Counted from the stretch's first letter, positions 24,951 to 36,330 are shown. The stretch is 64,000 nucleotides of DNA from Elymus sibiricus (GCA_039707655.1 CM077664.1:25098781-25162780), one strand, 5' to 3'. The notes: a model not told the origin generated them from the sequence alone. Made by a program: numbers and translations.

Positions 24951-24998
24951 CTCTGCAGAGTGTATAATCTATCGATAGCCGCGTCCTCGGATATGGAC
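24951..24998 (+). other. Palindrome cluster in 3' LTR of C
   Basis: CTCTGCAGAG (24951-24960), CTATCGATAG (24969-24978) and GTCC...GGAC (24983-24986 with 24995-24998), unchanged relative to the 5' LTR copy. Confidence 0.7.
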
Positions 24999-25307
24999 AC
25001 AGTTCGTAGTAGGTCACACCGTGGGTCAACAGGTATAATTAACTTGCACACTAAGATTCACAAGATTGCACATGCAAAAATGGTGATTGAGGATCACCAT
25101 GAAAGGTATGGATGTGATTCAGTAAGGATCACGTTGGCAAGTTATGAACGGTGGTTACGCGGTAACCCCGAGATGGTAAGTTGGTCCCGAGGAGCATGGC
25201 AATGGTTCACGCACATCTCATGTTGTAGTAGTATCGTGCCCATGCATTAAAACTGTTAAATGCCTTGTTATTGTTTGTCGCACTTGTTTTGTTTGCTGTG
25301 AGCTTGC

Positions 25308-25326
25308 GAGTACATTCAAAGTACTC
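25308..25326 (+). other. Conserved stem-loop in 3' LTR of C
   Basis: GAGTAC - ATTCAAA - GTACTC, identical to the 5' LTR copy. Confidence 0.6.
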
Positions 25327-25695
25327 ACCTGGCTTATCATGCCAGATGCAGAAGAAGCCGTGCAAGGAGTTGATGTTGAGCAGTTTGTCGCGATCTAGGC
25401 CGCGTCCCAGCAGTGTCCCTGTGGAATGGAGTTCCACTACCCCGTCGTTCCACTGCCGCGTAGTAGTTCCCTTATCATCGAGGCCCCTGCCATGTCTACT
25501 AAATAATGTACATAAGTGCAGCAGCACCGTGTGTGCCGCTTGGCCTCGCTCATCATGTAAGATGTAAACCTATGTTTCCGCTAAGAGATCAATAAAGCGG
25601 TTGTTTCTGTACCAAGTTGTTGTGTATTGCCAGAAGACTTGATCTCTGGGCTGGCAATGCAAGGTAAACCGTTTGCTTTGAGCCGGGGTGCCACA

Positions 25696-26137
25696 CCTCT
25701 CCTCTTCCTCCAAGCTCGACCTCCAAGCTCCATTTTCCCCAAGATTTGTTTAGATTTGGGGGTGCACCAACTATCCAAGTGTTCTAAAAGGTTAGAAACT
25801 TCATCCTTTCATCTCTCACTGCTAGTTTAGCTCATTTCATATGCTCTAGAAGTAGAGTGGTTTGTGGGTTTTAGTGGAGGAGTGTATGTGGGAGTTTATT
25901 TGATTTAGATGCACAATTTGAGCTCAAATTAACTTCTTAGTTTGCACATGTGTAGGGTGCCGTCCCGTCCCCGTCCTCACCGCCGTCGATCGCCCGCGCC
26001 GATCTCGTCACCAGCACCACCGTGGTGAGCCTCTTGTTCTTATCTTTTTTTTAAAGAACAAATTCTTACTTGTATGATTTAGATAGCTACTTGTATAATT
26101 TTCTTACTTGTATTATTGTTTGTTATTATATACTGCC
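25696..26137 (+). other. 5' leader region of the first CACTA gene
   Basis: No protein is recognised here. A GC-rich exon-like block (about 25970-26024) ends in a donor-like GTGAGC, and AT-rich intron-like sequence surrounds it. The native promoter, expected just to the left, is lost. Confidence 0.4.
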
Positions 26138-26580
26138 ATGGTTTTGGTATCTGCCCCCGTCGGCTCTCGTCCGGTCTATGATTCGGATGTGGTATATTAT
26201 CTTTTTAAGTATTTGTTTCATTTAGTGTTTATGACAATTATGCCGACCAAGTTGACATAGATGTTTTTATCTAGGAGGTATGTGAACCGGAAATTCCAAC
26301 CGACCTTCTTGTCGAGAGGTTAAATTTAGTTGAAAAAGAAAACAATTATTTGAAAGAAAAATTGAAAAGAATTGAAGAAGAGAAGATGAAATTGGAGTGG
26401 CATGTTGCCGATGTCGTTGATCTACACAAGATCCAGATGGATGCAATGCGCTTGAAGATTAGAAAGATTAGAAAATATGCCATTGATAAAGAGGCTTGGT
26501 ATCATTATGTTGTTGGATCAATTGTTACCTTAGTTGCGATTTTAATCGCATTTGTTGTTGCATTTAAATGTTTTACATAG
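26138..26580 (+). CDS. Small CACTA-borne protein, coiled coil plus C-terminal membrane anchor (predicted 119 aa)
   Basis: A two-exon model fits: ATG 26138, exon 1 26138-26191, intron 26192-26274 (GTATAT...CTAG, phase 0), exon 2 26275-26580 ending TAG. Exon 2 begins EVCEPEIPTDLLVERLN, continues with a heptad-rich charged helix (ENNYLKEKLKRIEEEKMKLE), then a basic segment RLKIRKIRKY. It ends with one hydrophobic stretch (VVGSIVTLVAILIAFVVAF) followed by only KCFT. That layout is typical of tail-anchored membrane proteins. The frame is open, although the transposase gene 177 bases downstream carries seven stops. I know no named family for it. Both the intron and the start are predictions. It could instead be an alternative first part of the transposase transcript. 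Confidence 0.55.
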
Positions 26581-26757
26581 TTGTATGTTGTTTTATGAGA
26601 ACTATGTATGAACTTTATGTATTTATTTTTGTAGTAATAACATTTGATCACTACTGTACTTTGGTTTTAATGTGATGATGAACTTGTATTAATTTGGTCA
26701 TTTCTCTGTTCATGATGTTCTGTAATGGTTTTTGATATACTTAATTACATAATGCAG

Positions 26758-29700
26758 ATGAACCAGCAATGGATGTACGGTGACCGACGCACTTCCGAGT
26801 ACGTTACGGGTCTGCATAATTTTATCGATGTGGCTGAGGCAAACAAGCATAATGGTTTTATGTACTATCCATGTGTTGTCTGTGAGAATACGAAGGATTA
26901 CTCTTCCTCGAAAACCCTTCACTTCCACCTGCTTGAGAAGGGTTTCATGCCCCACTATAATTGTTGGACCAAGCACGGAGAAAGAGGGGTTATGATGGAA
27001 GACAATGAAGAAGAAGAGGATGATGACAACTATCATATGTTCCCTGAATACGGTGATACTGCAACGGGGGAAGCGGAAGATCAAGAGGCACCAGATGTGC
27101 CCGCTGATGATCTTCGCTGGGTCATTCTTGATACACAGAGAGAATGCGAAAGTGAAAGGGAGAAGTTGAAGTTCGATCGCATGTTAGAGGATCACAAAAA
27201 ACGGTTGTACCCAAATTGCAAAGATGGCAACACAAAGCTCGGTACCACACTGGAATTGCTGCAATGGAAGGCAGAGAATGGTTTATCCGACAAGGGATTT
27301 GGGAAGCTACTGAAAATAATGAAGAAGAAGCTTCCAAAGGATAACGAATTGCCTGATAGTACGTATGAAGCAAAGAAGGTTCTCTGCCCTCTAGGATTAG
27401 AGGTGTAGAAGATACATGCATGCCCTAATGACTGCATCCTCTACCGCGGTGAGGAGTACGAGAGTTTGAATGCATGCCCGGTATGCGGTGCATTGCGGTA
27501 TAAGATTAGACGAGATGACCCTGGTGATGTTGAGGGCGTGCGCCCCAGGAAGAGGGTTCCTGCCAAGGTGATGTGGTATGTTCCTATAATACCATGGTTG
27601 AATTGTCTGTTCAGAAACAAAGAGCATGCCAAGTTGTTGCCATGGCACAAAGAAGACCGTAAGAAAGACGGGATGTTGAGAGTACCCGCTGATGGGTCGA
27701 AGTGCAGAAAAATCGAGAGAAAGTGGCCAGAGTTTGCAGGTGACGCAAGGAACTTATGGTTTGGTATAAGTGCAGATGGCATTAATCCTTTTGGTGAGCA
27801 GAGCAGCAATCATAGCACCTGGCTTGTGACTCTATGTATCTATAACCTTCCTCCTTGGTTGTGAATGAAGCGGAAGTTCATTATGATGCCAGTGCTCATC
27901 CAAGGCCCTAAGCAACCCGGCAACGACATTGATGTGTACCTAAGGCCATTTGTTGAAGAACTTTTATAGTTGTGGAATATAAAACGTGCACGTGTGTGGG
28001 ATGAGCACACACAGGAGGAATTTGACCTACGAGCGTTGCTGTTTGTAACCATCAATGATTGGCCTGCTCTTAGTAACCTTTCAGGATAGTCAAACAAGGG
28101 ATACAATGCATGCACGCACTGTTTAGATGAGAATGAAAGTATATATTTGGACAAATGTAAGAAGAATGTGTACCTGGGACATCGTCGATTTCTTCCGACA
28201 AAGCATGCCTTAAGAAAGAAAGGCAAGCATTTCAAAGGTGAGGCAGATCACCAGAAGAAGCCTGTCCCCCATACTAGTGATGATATTTTTGATATGGTCA
28301 AGGATTTAAAAGCAATCTTTGGAAAGGGTCCTGGCGAACAATCTTTTCCGAATGACGCTGACGGACACGCACCCATGTGGAAGAACAAATCTATATTTTA
28401 GGACCTAACCTATTGGGAAGTACTAGAGGTCCGCTCTGCAATCGACGTGATGCACGTGATGAAGAATCTTTGCGTGAACCTGCTAGGCTTCTTGGGCATG
28501 TATGGGAAGACAAAAGATACACCGGAGGCACGGGAGGACCAGCAACGTATGAACGAAAAAGACGGCATGCATCCAAAGCAGTATCAAGGTCCTGCCAGCT
28601 ACACTCTTACCAAAGTAGAGAAGGAAATCTTTTTTGAATGCCAGCTCAGTATCATGGTCCCGTCTAGCTTCTCGTCGAATATAAAGGGAATAATAAACAT
28701 GGCAGAGAAAAAATTCCAGAACCTAAAGTCTCATGACTACCACGTGATTATGACGCAATTGCTTCCCGTTGCATTGAGGGGGCCTCTACCAGAAAATGTT
28801 CGATTAGCCATTGTGAAGCTATGTGCATTCCTCAATGCAATTTCTCTGAAGGTAATCGATCTAGAAATTCTACCAATGTTACAGAATGATTTGGTCCAAT
28901 GTCTTGTAAGTTTCGAGTTGGTGTTCCCACCATCCTTCTTCAATATTATGACGCATGTCCTAGTTCACCTAGTCGACAAGATTGCAATTCTGGGTCCTGT
29001 ATTTCTACAAAATATGTTCCCCTTTGAGAGGTTCATGGGAGTCTTAAAGAAATATGTTCATAACCGTGCTAGGCCCGAAGGAAGCATCTCCAAGGGCCAT
29101 GAAACAGAGGAGGTCATTGAGTTTTGTGTTGACTTTATTCCTGACCTTAAGACGATTCGTGTTCCTGAATCGCGGCATGAGGGGAGACAGGGTGGAAAAG
29201 GCACGCTAGGACCGAAAGCAATAATATGTAGGGACGGGCATTCTTGGGCGCAAGCACACTACATAGTTCTACAAAATTCTACCTTGGTGGCCCCGTATAT
29301 CAATGAACACTAGAATATTTTACGCTCCAAACACCCGGAGCAGTCTGACGACTGGATTACACATGAACACATGGGGACATTTGGTGGTTCGTTGCAAACA
29401 CATCTCATGGGTAACACCACTGTTGGAGATGAGCTGTACTTGTTGGCCAGGACACCATCTTCGACTGCATTGACTTTCCAAGGGTACGAGATAAATGGGA
29501 ATACATTTTACACGATCGCCCAAGATAAAAAGAGCACCAACAAAACAGTGGTGTCCGCTTTGATGCAGCAAACACCAATAGGGCAAAGGACACATATTAT
29601 GGTTACATAGAGGAGATATGGGAACTTGACTACCAATAGGGCAAAGGACACATATTATGGTTACATAGAGGAGATATGGGAACTTGACTGTGGACGTGAT

Positions 29701-30114
29701 TTTAAGGTCCCTTTGTTTCGGTGCAAATGGATCAATCTGATAGGACGCGGGGTACAGGTAGACCCGAAGTACGGAATGACAACAGTGGATCTCAACAATC
29801 TTGGGTACACATATGAACCATTCGTCCTAGCCAATGATGTGGCGCAGGTTTTCTATGTGAAGGACATGTCTACCAAACCGAGAAAAAGAAAAGATAAGGA
29901 AGCGAATACATCATACGATGAGCCAAAGCGCCACATAGTTCTTTCAGGGAAAACAAACATTGTGGGAGTGGAGGACAAGACATACATTCAGAAGGTTATG
30001 AAAAGTTTCATGAAATTCCTCCCTTCACAGTGAAGACTGACTCAAGCATCCTGTTAAATGATGAAGATTATACATGGTTACGGCGCAATAAGCAAGGGAC
30101 ACACGCGAAGAAAT
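26758..30114 (+). pseudogene. TNP2-type CACTA transposase, decayed
   Basis: The likely start is ATG 26758. Regions in order: a Transpos_assoc-like N-terminal zinc region (CVVCENTKD to HFHLLEKGFMPHYNCW, 26869-26970); a long Transposase_21-like core with CPNDCILYRG and CPVCGALRYK (27421-27500), GISADGINPF (27766) and IDVMHVMKNL (28441); a DUF4218-like part (LPVALRGPLPEN onward, 28762-29130); and a DUF4216-like part (YYGYIEEIWEL, FRCKWINLIG, 29654-29880). The frame is continuous and apparently intronless but has in-frame stops at 27406, 27862, 27967, 28087, 28399, 29311 and 29608, six TAG and one TGA. A one-base loss near 29540, a 58-base duplication and a frame change near 30000 add to the damage. 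The protein remnant continues to about 30114. Confidence 0.88.
29574..29689 (+). repeat. 58-base perfect tandem duplication inside the transposase
   Basis: 29574-29631 and 29632-29689 are the same 58 bases. The unit starts ACCAATAGGGCAAAGG and ends GGGAACTTGACT. The length is not a multiple of three. Confidence 0.95.
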
Positions 30115-30830
30115 AGTTTTATACCCCAAAAGATCCCACTCTGGGATGTGACCGGCTTCACCACCATCACTTTCTCTCTACTGTGAGTTTCCGGACTTAT
30201 AGCTGGAAAGTGCCACTTCGGACAAACCGGGGGGAATGTTTGTAAGAGCTAGCTAGGGCATTTTGGCATTTGAAACATGATTTTAGAATAATTATTTATT
30301 AAATTATGAAATTTCAATTATTCATATCCTTTTAGTATTTTAATTATACAGAGGAGTTAATCAATGCAAATATTTAGACCATTTTAGGAGGTGTACCAAG
30401 TTTGAGCTCATTTGGACATGTTTAGCAATGTTAAGTTGCCCCAACTAGAAAATGGACAGAGATGGTTTCGAGGGAATTTGATGATGTTATCTTGTTCTCC
30501 AAGCCATGAGACTTGGCAAGATCATCAAATAAGGCTTTTGTGACATGCTAGAATTTTAGTTATGATCAACTAAAACAAAACTATAATATTCTTCAATAGC
30601 AAAAAGAATCAACTAAAAAGCTTTTATAAAACTCTAGTTATGATCAAAATAATATTAACTTAAAACTATATAAAATTTATGCAACTAAAATTTTCATAAA
30701 GTATTTTTTGTTAAAAACTTTAATAGCAAAAAGAATTAAATGAAAACTAGGCATGTATGCTACTGTTTTTGAATCTGTTTAAAAGAAAACTAAAACTAAA
30801 ATATCGTAAAAAGGTCTAAAACCAAAAACA
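30115..30830 (+). other. Spacer between the two large CACTA genes
   Basis: This is AT-rich sequence after the transposase remnant. I see the tail of the old coding region up to about 30180 and otherwise no gene or repeat. Confidence 0.5.
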
Positions 30831-31028
30831 GATTTAGTCCCAGTTGGTGCAACCAACCGGGACTAAAGGCCTCCCTTTAGTCCCGGTCCGTGCCACCAAC
30901 CGGGACTAAAGGCCTGGGTTTCGCGCCCTTTGGGCTGCTGAAATTTAGCTTTAGTCCCGGTTGGTGGCTCTGACCGGGCCTAAAGGGAGGCCTTTAGTCC
31001 CGTTTGGGGGCACCAACCAGGACTAAAG
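30831..31028. repeat. Internal block of CACTA hairpin repeats
   Basis: Four inverted units of the form TTTAGTCCCGG ... CCGGGACTAAAG follow each other, some with mismatches. They are the same motif as the subterminal repeats near the 3' end but lie in the middle of the element, directly upstream of the second gene's TATA box. Confidence 0.85.
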
Positions 31029-31035
31029 CTGTGGG

Positions 31036-31042
31036 TATTTAA
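31036..31042 (+). promoter_or_regulatory. TATA-like box of second CACTA gene
   Basis: TATTTAA in GTGGGTATTTAACCGCGCC lies just after the hairpin block and before a GC-rich leader. Confidence 0.5.
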
Positions 31043-32566
31043 CCGCGCCTTCTCCCTCCCCCCCCAATCTTCCTCTCCACACCAACCCCCGACGCCGAAC
31101 CACACCACGGCGCCGCTAGGCTGCCGGAGATCGCCGTCGCCTCCGAGCCATCCCCGAGCCCGCTGACCGTCGCCGGACCTCCTCGCCCTCCTCCCCGAGC
31201 ATCACTGCCCCCGAGCCCGCTCCTCGTCGCCGCCCCCGAGCCAGCCTGTACGTCCTCATCGTCGCCGCCCCCGCTCGACGGACCTCCTCGATCGCCCTCC
31301 TCCCCGAGCCCGCTGACCGTCGCCGGACCTCCTCGCCCTCCTCCCCGAGCATCGCCGCCCCCGAGCCCGCCCGTACGTCCTCATCGTCGCCACCCCCGCT
31401 CGCCAGACCTCCTTGATCGCCCTCCTCCCCGAGCCTCGCCGCCCCCGCTCCCCGTCAACGCCGCCCCCGCTGTGTGAGCCGCCGCCGTTCAATTCCCCTC
31501 GATCGGGCTTATATATTTTTTATAGCATTATTCATGTTCTCAAAGTCATTGATATTATTCATGTGTAATATTTATGCAAATGTTTTATAGCATTATTCAT
31601 GATCAAAGTCATTTTTATAGCATTATTCATGATCAAAGTCATCTCATTTGTGATATTTTTGTTCCGAGCGTATGTAATGAATTTGTGATATTTTCATGTG
31701 TAATATAAATTTTTGTTCATTGAGATGAGATGAGATGGAGATGGCTGAAAGTTTTTGTTTGTTTTCTGTAGTTTTACTAGGTTTTTAGATACATATACTC
31801 AATGTGATAGATAGATGTCCAATGCCTCATATCGCGAACATAGTTATATTCGATAATTGATCTTCATATAAATGAAGCATAAAAGTTTAGCAAACAGTTT
31901 AGCAATCACTTAGAAATTTTCATGTTGTAGGAGTACATGTAAAAAAATTCAGAGTTGTTCATTGACTTAGAAATTTTCATGTTGTTCATTGACTTAGACA
32001 TGAGGGGGGGGTCATTAAAACATAACACCGATAACTTCGGTATAACTTCGACATGAGGGGGGGGGGGGTCGTTAAAACATAACCCCGATAACTTCGGTAT
32101 AACTTCGACATGAGGGGGGAGGAGTCCTCGACGATCGCTGGAGGCGGCCCCGACGATCGCCGGAGGAGTCGTCCCCGACGATCGACATGAATAAACTTTG
32201 TACATGTGTTTGGTGCATTTTAATGTCTATTTGCTGGTGGTATTTAATGAATAAACTTTGTTTTACACTTGCGGAAAAACTGCTAAGTCTGAAACTGACT
32301 GTTATAAAACTTGTCAACTTTGCATGATGTTTGCCACTAATCCATTGCTCATATGCATATGATTCCTTCTTGTGATTTGGTCTATGTAATGTGTACTTTG
32401 ATGCCATGCCCTTGGTTGCCATGTAAAGTTGCTGTAGCATGACTCAATCTTGCTCTCAAGTTTTCATCATAATGTTACTGTTTTGCATTCCCAGATTTCA
32501 TTAAATCTGAAAAACAGCTTATCTCTCATGGTTGTATATTGCCATGTTGTAATATTTGTGGAAACT
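31043..32566 (+). other. Leader and first intron region of second CACTA gene
   Basis: A GC-rich leader at 31060-31490 contains an internal duplication: 31156-31203 recurs at 31306-31353, and a GTACGTCCTCATCGTCGCC block recurs near 31248 and 31374. Then follow AT-rich intron-like sequence and a short tandem repeat with units starting GACATGAGGGGG near 31998, 32049 and 32106. No start codon with a sensible frame was found before 32567. Reading frames called here on the minus strand are products of the repeats. Confidence 0.45.
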
Positions 32567-35500
32567 ATGGAACACGACAGAGACTTAGAACAAGAAGAGA
32601 TGTTGGGGGATATAATCCGCGACGGAGGTGATGATATCACCTCATAGTTTCTCAATGACTCCGATTGTGAGGGAAGAGAGGATGACGGCTCCGGTGATCG
32701 AATGGAGGGAGAAGATGACGGCTCCAGCGGTGTTGGAGCCTTAACTATTGCAAAGTCTGGCGAGGTATATTAATTAAGCCTGCTGACTAGATGCATTAAT
32801 TGATTTGTATGTATATATATTAACGCTTCTTTCTTCTTTTAGCCCTCCGGATAGAGCCAACCTTCTGTAAAGAGACGAGGCCCGAAGAAAAGGTTGGGCG
32901 AGAATGAAAGGTTCACGATCGAAGAAATCGCTGAAGATGGCAAACCGACTGCTCCCAAGCGGACCGTAGACCGATTTATAAGTCAGTGCGGAGTTGTTGT
33001 TAGGGACAACATCCCAATCAGCATTCAAGAATGGAATAAGTCAAAGGCGGACGATGGAGTTTCTTATGTCGATGATAGATCCAAAGATGAGCTTTGGAAT
33101 ATGCTCATGACAAATTTCAGCCTACCGCCAGAGGTGGATCCAAATAGCAATGTTGTAGAGCGAAAAGTCAAGGTGTGGGCTCTTAAGAAGATGGCCGAAC
33201 AATTCAAGAACTGGAAGAAAAGATTGCACGAAAAGTTTGTCCTGAAAGAGAAGACTCCAACATTCACCGGTCAATATGAGAAGATGAAAGATCACTGGCC
33301 CGCATTTGTGGCGTACAAGACATCGGAGAAAGGTAAGAAAAGGTCACTGATAAATAAGAAAAATGCTGCAAAGAAGGAATATCACCATGTTACGGGGTCA
33401 GGTGGCTACAAGGTTGCCCGGCCTACGTGGGACAAAGCTGAGAACGACCTGCTTGATAAAGGGATCCATCCAGAGACATTGAACTGGCCCGAACGGGCAA
33501 GGACTTGGTTCTTCGGGCATGGGGGAACTTTGCACCCTGAAACAGGGAAGTGTGTTTATACGAAAGCTCAACTTGCAACACCCGTCAAAAACATTCAGGA
33601 TACAATCCATGCCGTGCAGGAAGGGAAGTTCCATCCCGACAGAGAGAAGGACGAGCTGTCACGCGCCCTCGGGAATCTTGAACACCCTGGACGAACATGA
33701 GGCACATCAGGCTCCGTTCCGTGGAAGGTTGGGTTTCCCGACAGCAGAGACACTTATAGAAGCCGAGGGAGAAAGAAGAAAGAGGATGCAGACCGGCTGC
33801 AGAAGGTAGAAGAAAGATTAGCGTTGCAGGAGAAGCAAATAGAGGCACTTAACAGCCAGCGAGCTACTGGCCCATCATCTCAGCGGCACGAAGATCCTTC
33901 ATTCGATACTTCCCACGGAGCTACCCCACCATCTCAACGGAAAAGCAGCATGGCTTCCACGGAGCTCGTACGGCCGCCCATAGATGATATCACGGCTCCT
34001 GATCGCTACCCCGTGGATGATATCACGGAGAGGAAACATTGTGATCTACATGCGAAATGCATGAACATAACCTTGAAGGTGGCGGTCGGCTATGCCTTAC
34101 CTCGTGTACCTGATGGAACTTACCATTGCTCTCCGATTCCAGATGGCTATGCTGTTGTCGGGGTGGATGAAGTTACCAACGGATTTGAGCAGCTGGAGCT
34201 TGAGTACCCTACAGGTGAAGAGGAGACTCATCTGGGAGATGCCATAAGGACTACCATTCTATGGAGAAAGGAACACATCGTGCTTCCATACTGGACGCCG
34301 CATCAGCAGACTCAGCCGAAGGAGGCCCCTCAACATACTCCTCACTGTCCAACTCTATCTCCGCTGCCTCAGCCGTCTCCGCTGCCTCAGCCATCTCCGT
34401 CGCGTCAGCACACTCTGTCGCCTCAGCTATCTCCGCCGCCTCAGCGGACTCCGCCGGAGGAGGCCCCTCAGCAGAATCCGCCGCATGAGCTGACTTCGCC
34501 TCCTCCGCTGCCTCAGCACTGGCGGAAGAGATCCGCCGCCGCTCCGGCGGCTAGTAGTACAACAGCGAAGAAATCCAGAGCAGGTAGCGTCAAGAAGGCT
34601 CCTGCCAAGTTACCATACGGCATGACTGAGGAGGAAACCAATGAGCTCTTGGCTGCCGACGTGAAACGCCAGCTTGCACCGACCTGTCCAGATCCAACAG
34701 AGAAAATAGATCCAGTAAAAGCAAGGCGCTCGCTGGAAAACCTTACACAACCACCGCCGCCTCCGCTGCTATCAAACTATGACCGCTCTATTGTAAAGTC
34801 ATATAGAGATCCACAGCAGCGGTCGGGAAGTAGCAGTAGTGCAAGGGGGAAAACAATTCCCCAGCTCGGCGAACAGAAAAACCAATCGTGCCCCCCACTC
34901 AAGGTGTTTACCGATATCATCAATGATCCGGGGGTAACGGCCGCTGATCCTGGTTTCACTCTTGGTGATTACTTAGGCGACGAGGTACAGTTCGAAATGG
35001 CTGAGTTAGCCTTTAAATTCAAGCACGGGAAGCCTCTCGTCAGACCTGAGGAGCTCCCACATCTACCAACGATGATGCGAAGATTGCATGACTGGTACTT
35101 GGAAGCCTCAAAGCAAGGGAGCAACTATATCATTGTGGGAATTAAAGATGAGCATTACTTCAGTGGAGACGAGGAGATTTTCATTGAATTTGAAGAATTA
35201 TTTCAGTTATACAATCAAGATGCCATCGACAAATCTATCCTCAGTTGCTATTATTTGTAAGTATCATTTCTGTAATTAAGTCTCTAGCACAGCTCGTTCA
35301 TTGCATGTATAATAATCCTCACTATATATATTATTCAGAAAGAAGATCCTCGAATGCAAAAGAGGACAAATCTATGACATTGGGTTCATTAACCCAAATA
35401 CTATTCATGAAGCTATGGTAAAATGGAACGCCAAGGATACAGAGAAGATCTTGCTAAGGGCGTTAATTAAACAACAAACCAAAAGGGAAATACTATTTCC

Positions 35501-36129
35501 TTACAACTTCCAGTGAGTGGTATACTGTCTTGTACACATCATTCTGTTTCGCTTACTGGATGTTAAGTGTAATTGATGAGCTATGCGTGCGCAGGTTCCA
35601 CTTTATTCTGCTAGTCATTCAGTTTGACACAGGAAAAGTACTTGTCATGGACTCGTTACGTAAAGACCCTGAGATGTGGTTGGACCTGAAAAAAATTCTC
35701 CAGAGGTAATTTCAATCATTATCGCACTATATCCGCAACTATCGTTCATTTCCTAATATCAAGTAATTAATAACTCCTTTATTCATTTTCTTTGCCGGGC
35801 AGGGTTTGGAAAGAGTTCACCAAGCAGGTTAGGGGTGAATGGAGAGAGGAGCTGCGATTTGAACAACTCAGTGTAAGTAGTAATAGCTAGGTCCGCGCAT
35901 CTCTTTGATTTTAGTTTCAATACCACTATCATGCTTGATTATTATTTTGATTGAACTCTATTCTCGTAAAGTGCTCGAGGCAGGGATCCGGGAAAAACTT
36001 ATGTGGATACTACGTTTGCAAGTTCATTCGCCAGACGACCTCTGAGACGGGCAGATTTTTGGAAAAACATGAAGTACGTAAACAATATTCACAAATTTAT
36101 TTTATTACCATCAATTGTGTTGAGTTTCA

Positions 36130-36170
<41 letters not shown>

Positions 36171-36330
36171 ACCCCCTTCTTTAAATTAGATCAAACGGAA
36201 GCGGGACGAACTCCTACCAAAGGCTTGCATACGAGCAATTCAAGAGGAATTGGCGGGATTCTTCCTTCAAGAGATCATAGCTAAAACGGGACAATACCAT
36301 CGAGAATTGGAAGTGAATGTTGGTAATTAG
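32567..36330 (+). pseudogene. Second CACTA gene, seven exons, Transposase_24-like N part and Ulp1/C48-like C part
   Basis: Predicted exons: 32567-32764, 32843-35256, 35339-35512, 35595-35705, 35803-35872, 35972-36073 and 36190-36330. All junctions are GT...AG and keep the frame. The N-terminal part is acidic. Residues from 32894 on carry a conserved CACTA-ORF region (ERFTIEEIAEDGKPTAP, WKKRLHEKFV, MKDHWPAFVAYK, ARTWFFGHGGTL). A coiled coil follows near 33760-33850, then a Pro/Gln-rich stretch (34300-34520). Exons 4-6 show the Ulp1-type cysteine protease layout: His in QFHFILLVI, Asp in LVMDSL, Cys in NLCGYYVC. Three stops break exons 1-2: TAG 32645-32647, TAG 32852-32854 and TGA 33698-33700. 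The protease exons carry none. A role as a SUMO-type protease is inference from the fold signature. Confidence 0.75.
36133..36168. repeat. (AT)18 microsatellite in the last intron of the second CACTA gene
   Basis: Thirty-six bases of uninterrupted AT repeats. Confidence 0.98.

Larger units (their letters stand above)
13251..25695 (+). mobile_element. Element C: full-length Tekay-lineage (chromodomain) Gypsy retrotransposon
   Basis: Two LTRs (13251-16597 and 22310-25695) flank a PBS, an extra ORF, a gag-pol with C-terminal chromodomain, and a PPT. The LTRs differ by a few percent by eye, plus an indel of about 54 bases after 14413/23471, so the element is not recent. Its flanks disagree: ATTCC on the left inside element B and CCTCT on the right inside the CACTA element. 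There is therefore no 5 bp target duplication, and the present copy is probably a recombination product of two copies. Confidence 0.9.
22310..25695 (+). repeat. 3' LTR of element C (3386 bp)
   Basis: It is colinear with 13251-16597. It holds about 54 bases near 23472-23525 that are missing from the 5' LTR. It is followed directly by CACTA sequence, with no duplication of the bases found before the 5' LTR. Confidence 0.92.

Noticed and set aside
32894..35256. Candidate host gene with large exon
   Set aside because: The motifs and the flanking CACTA repeats and terminus show it belongs to the transposon.
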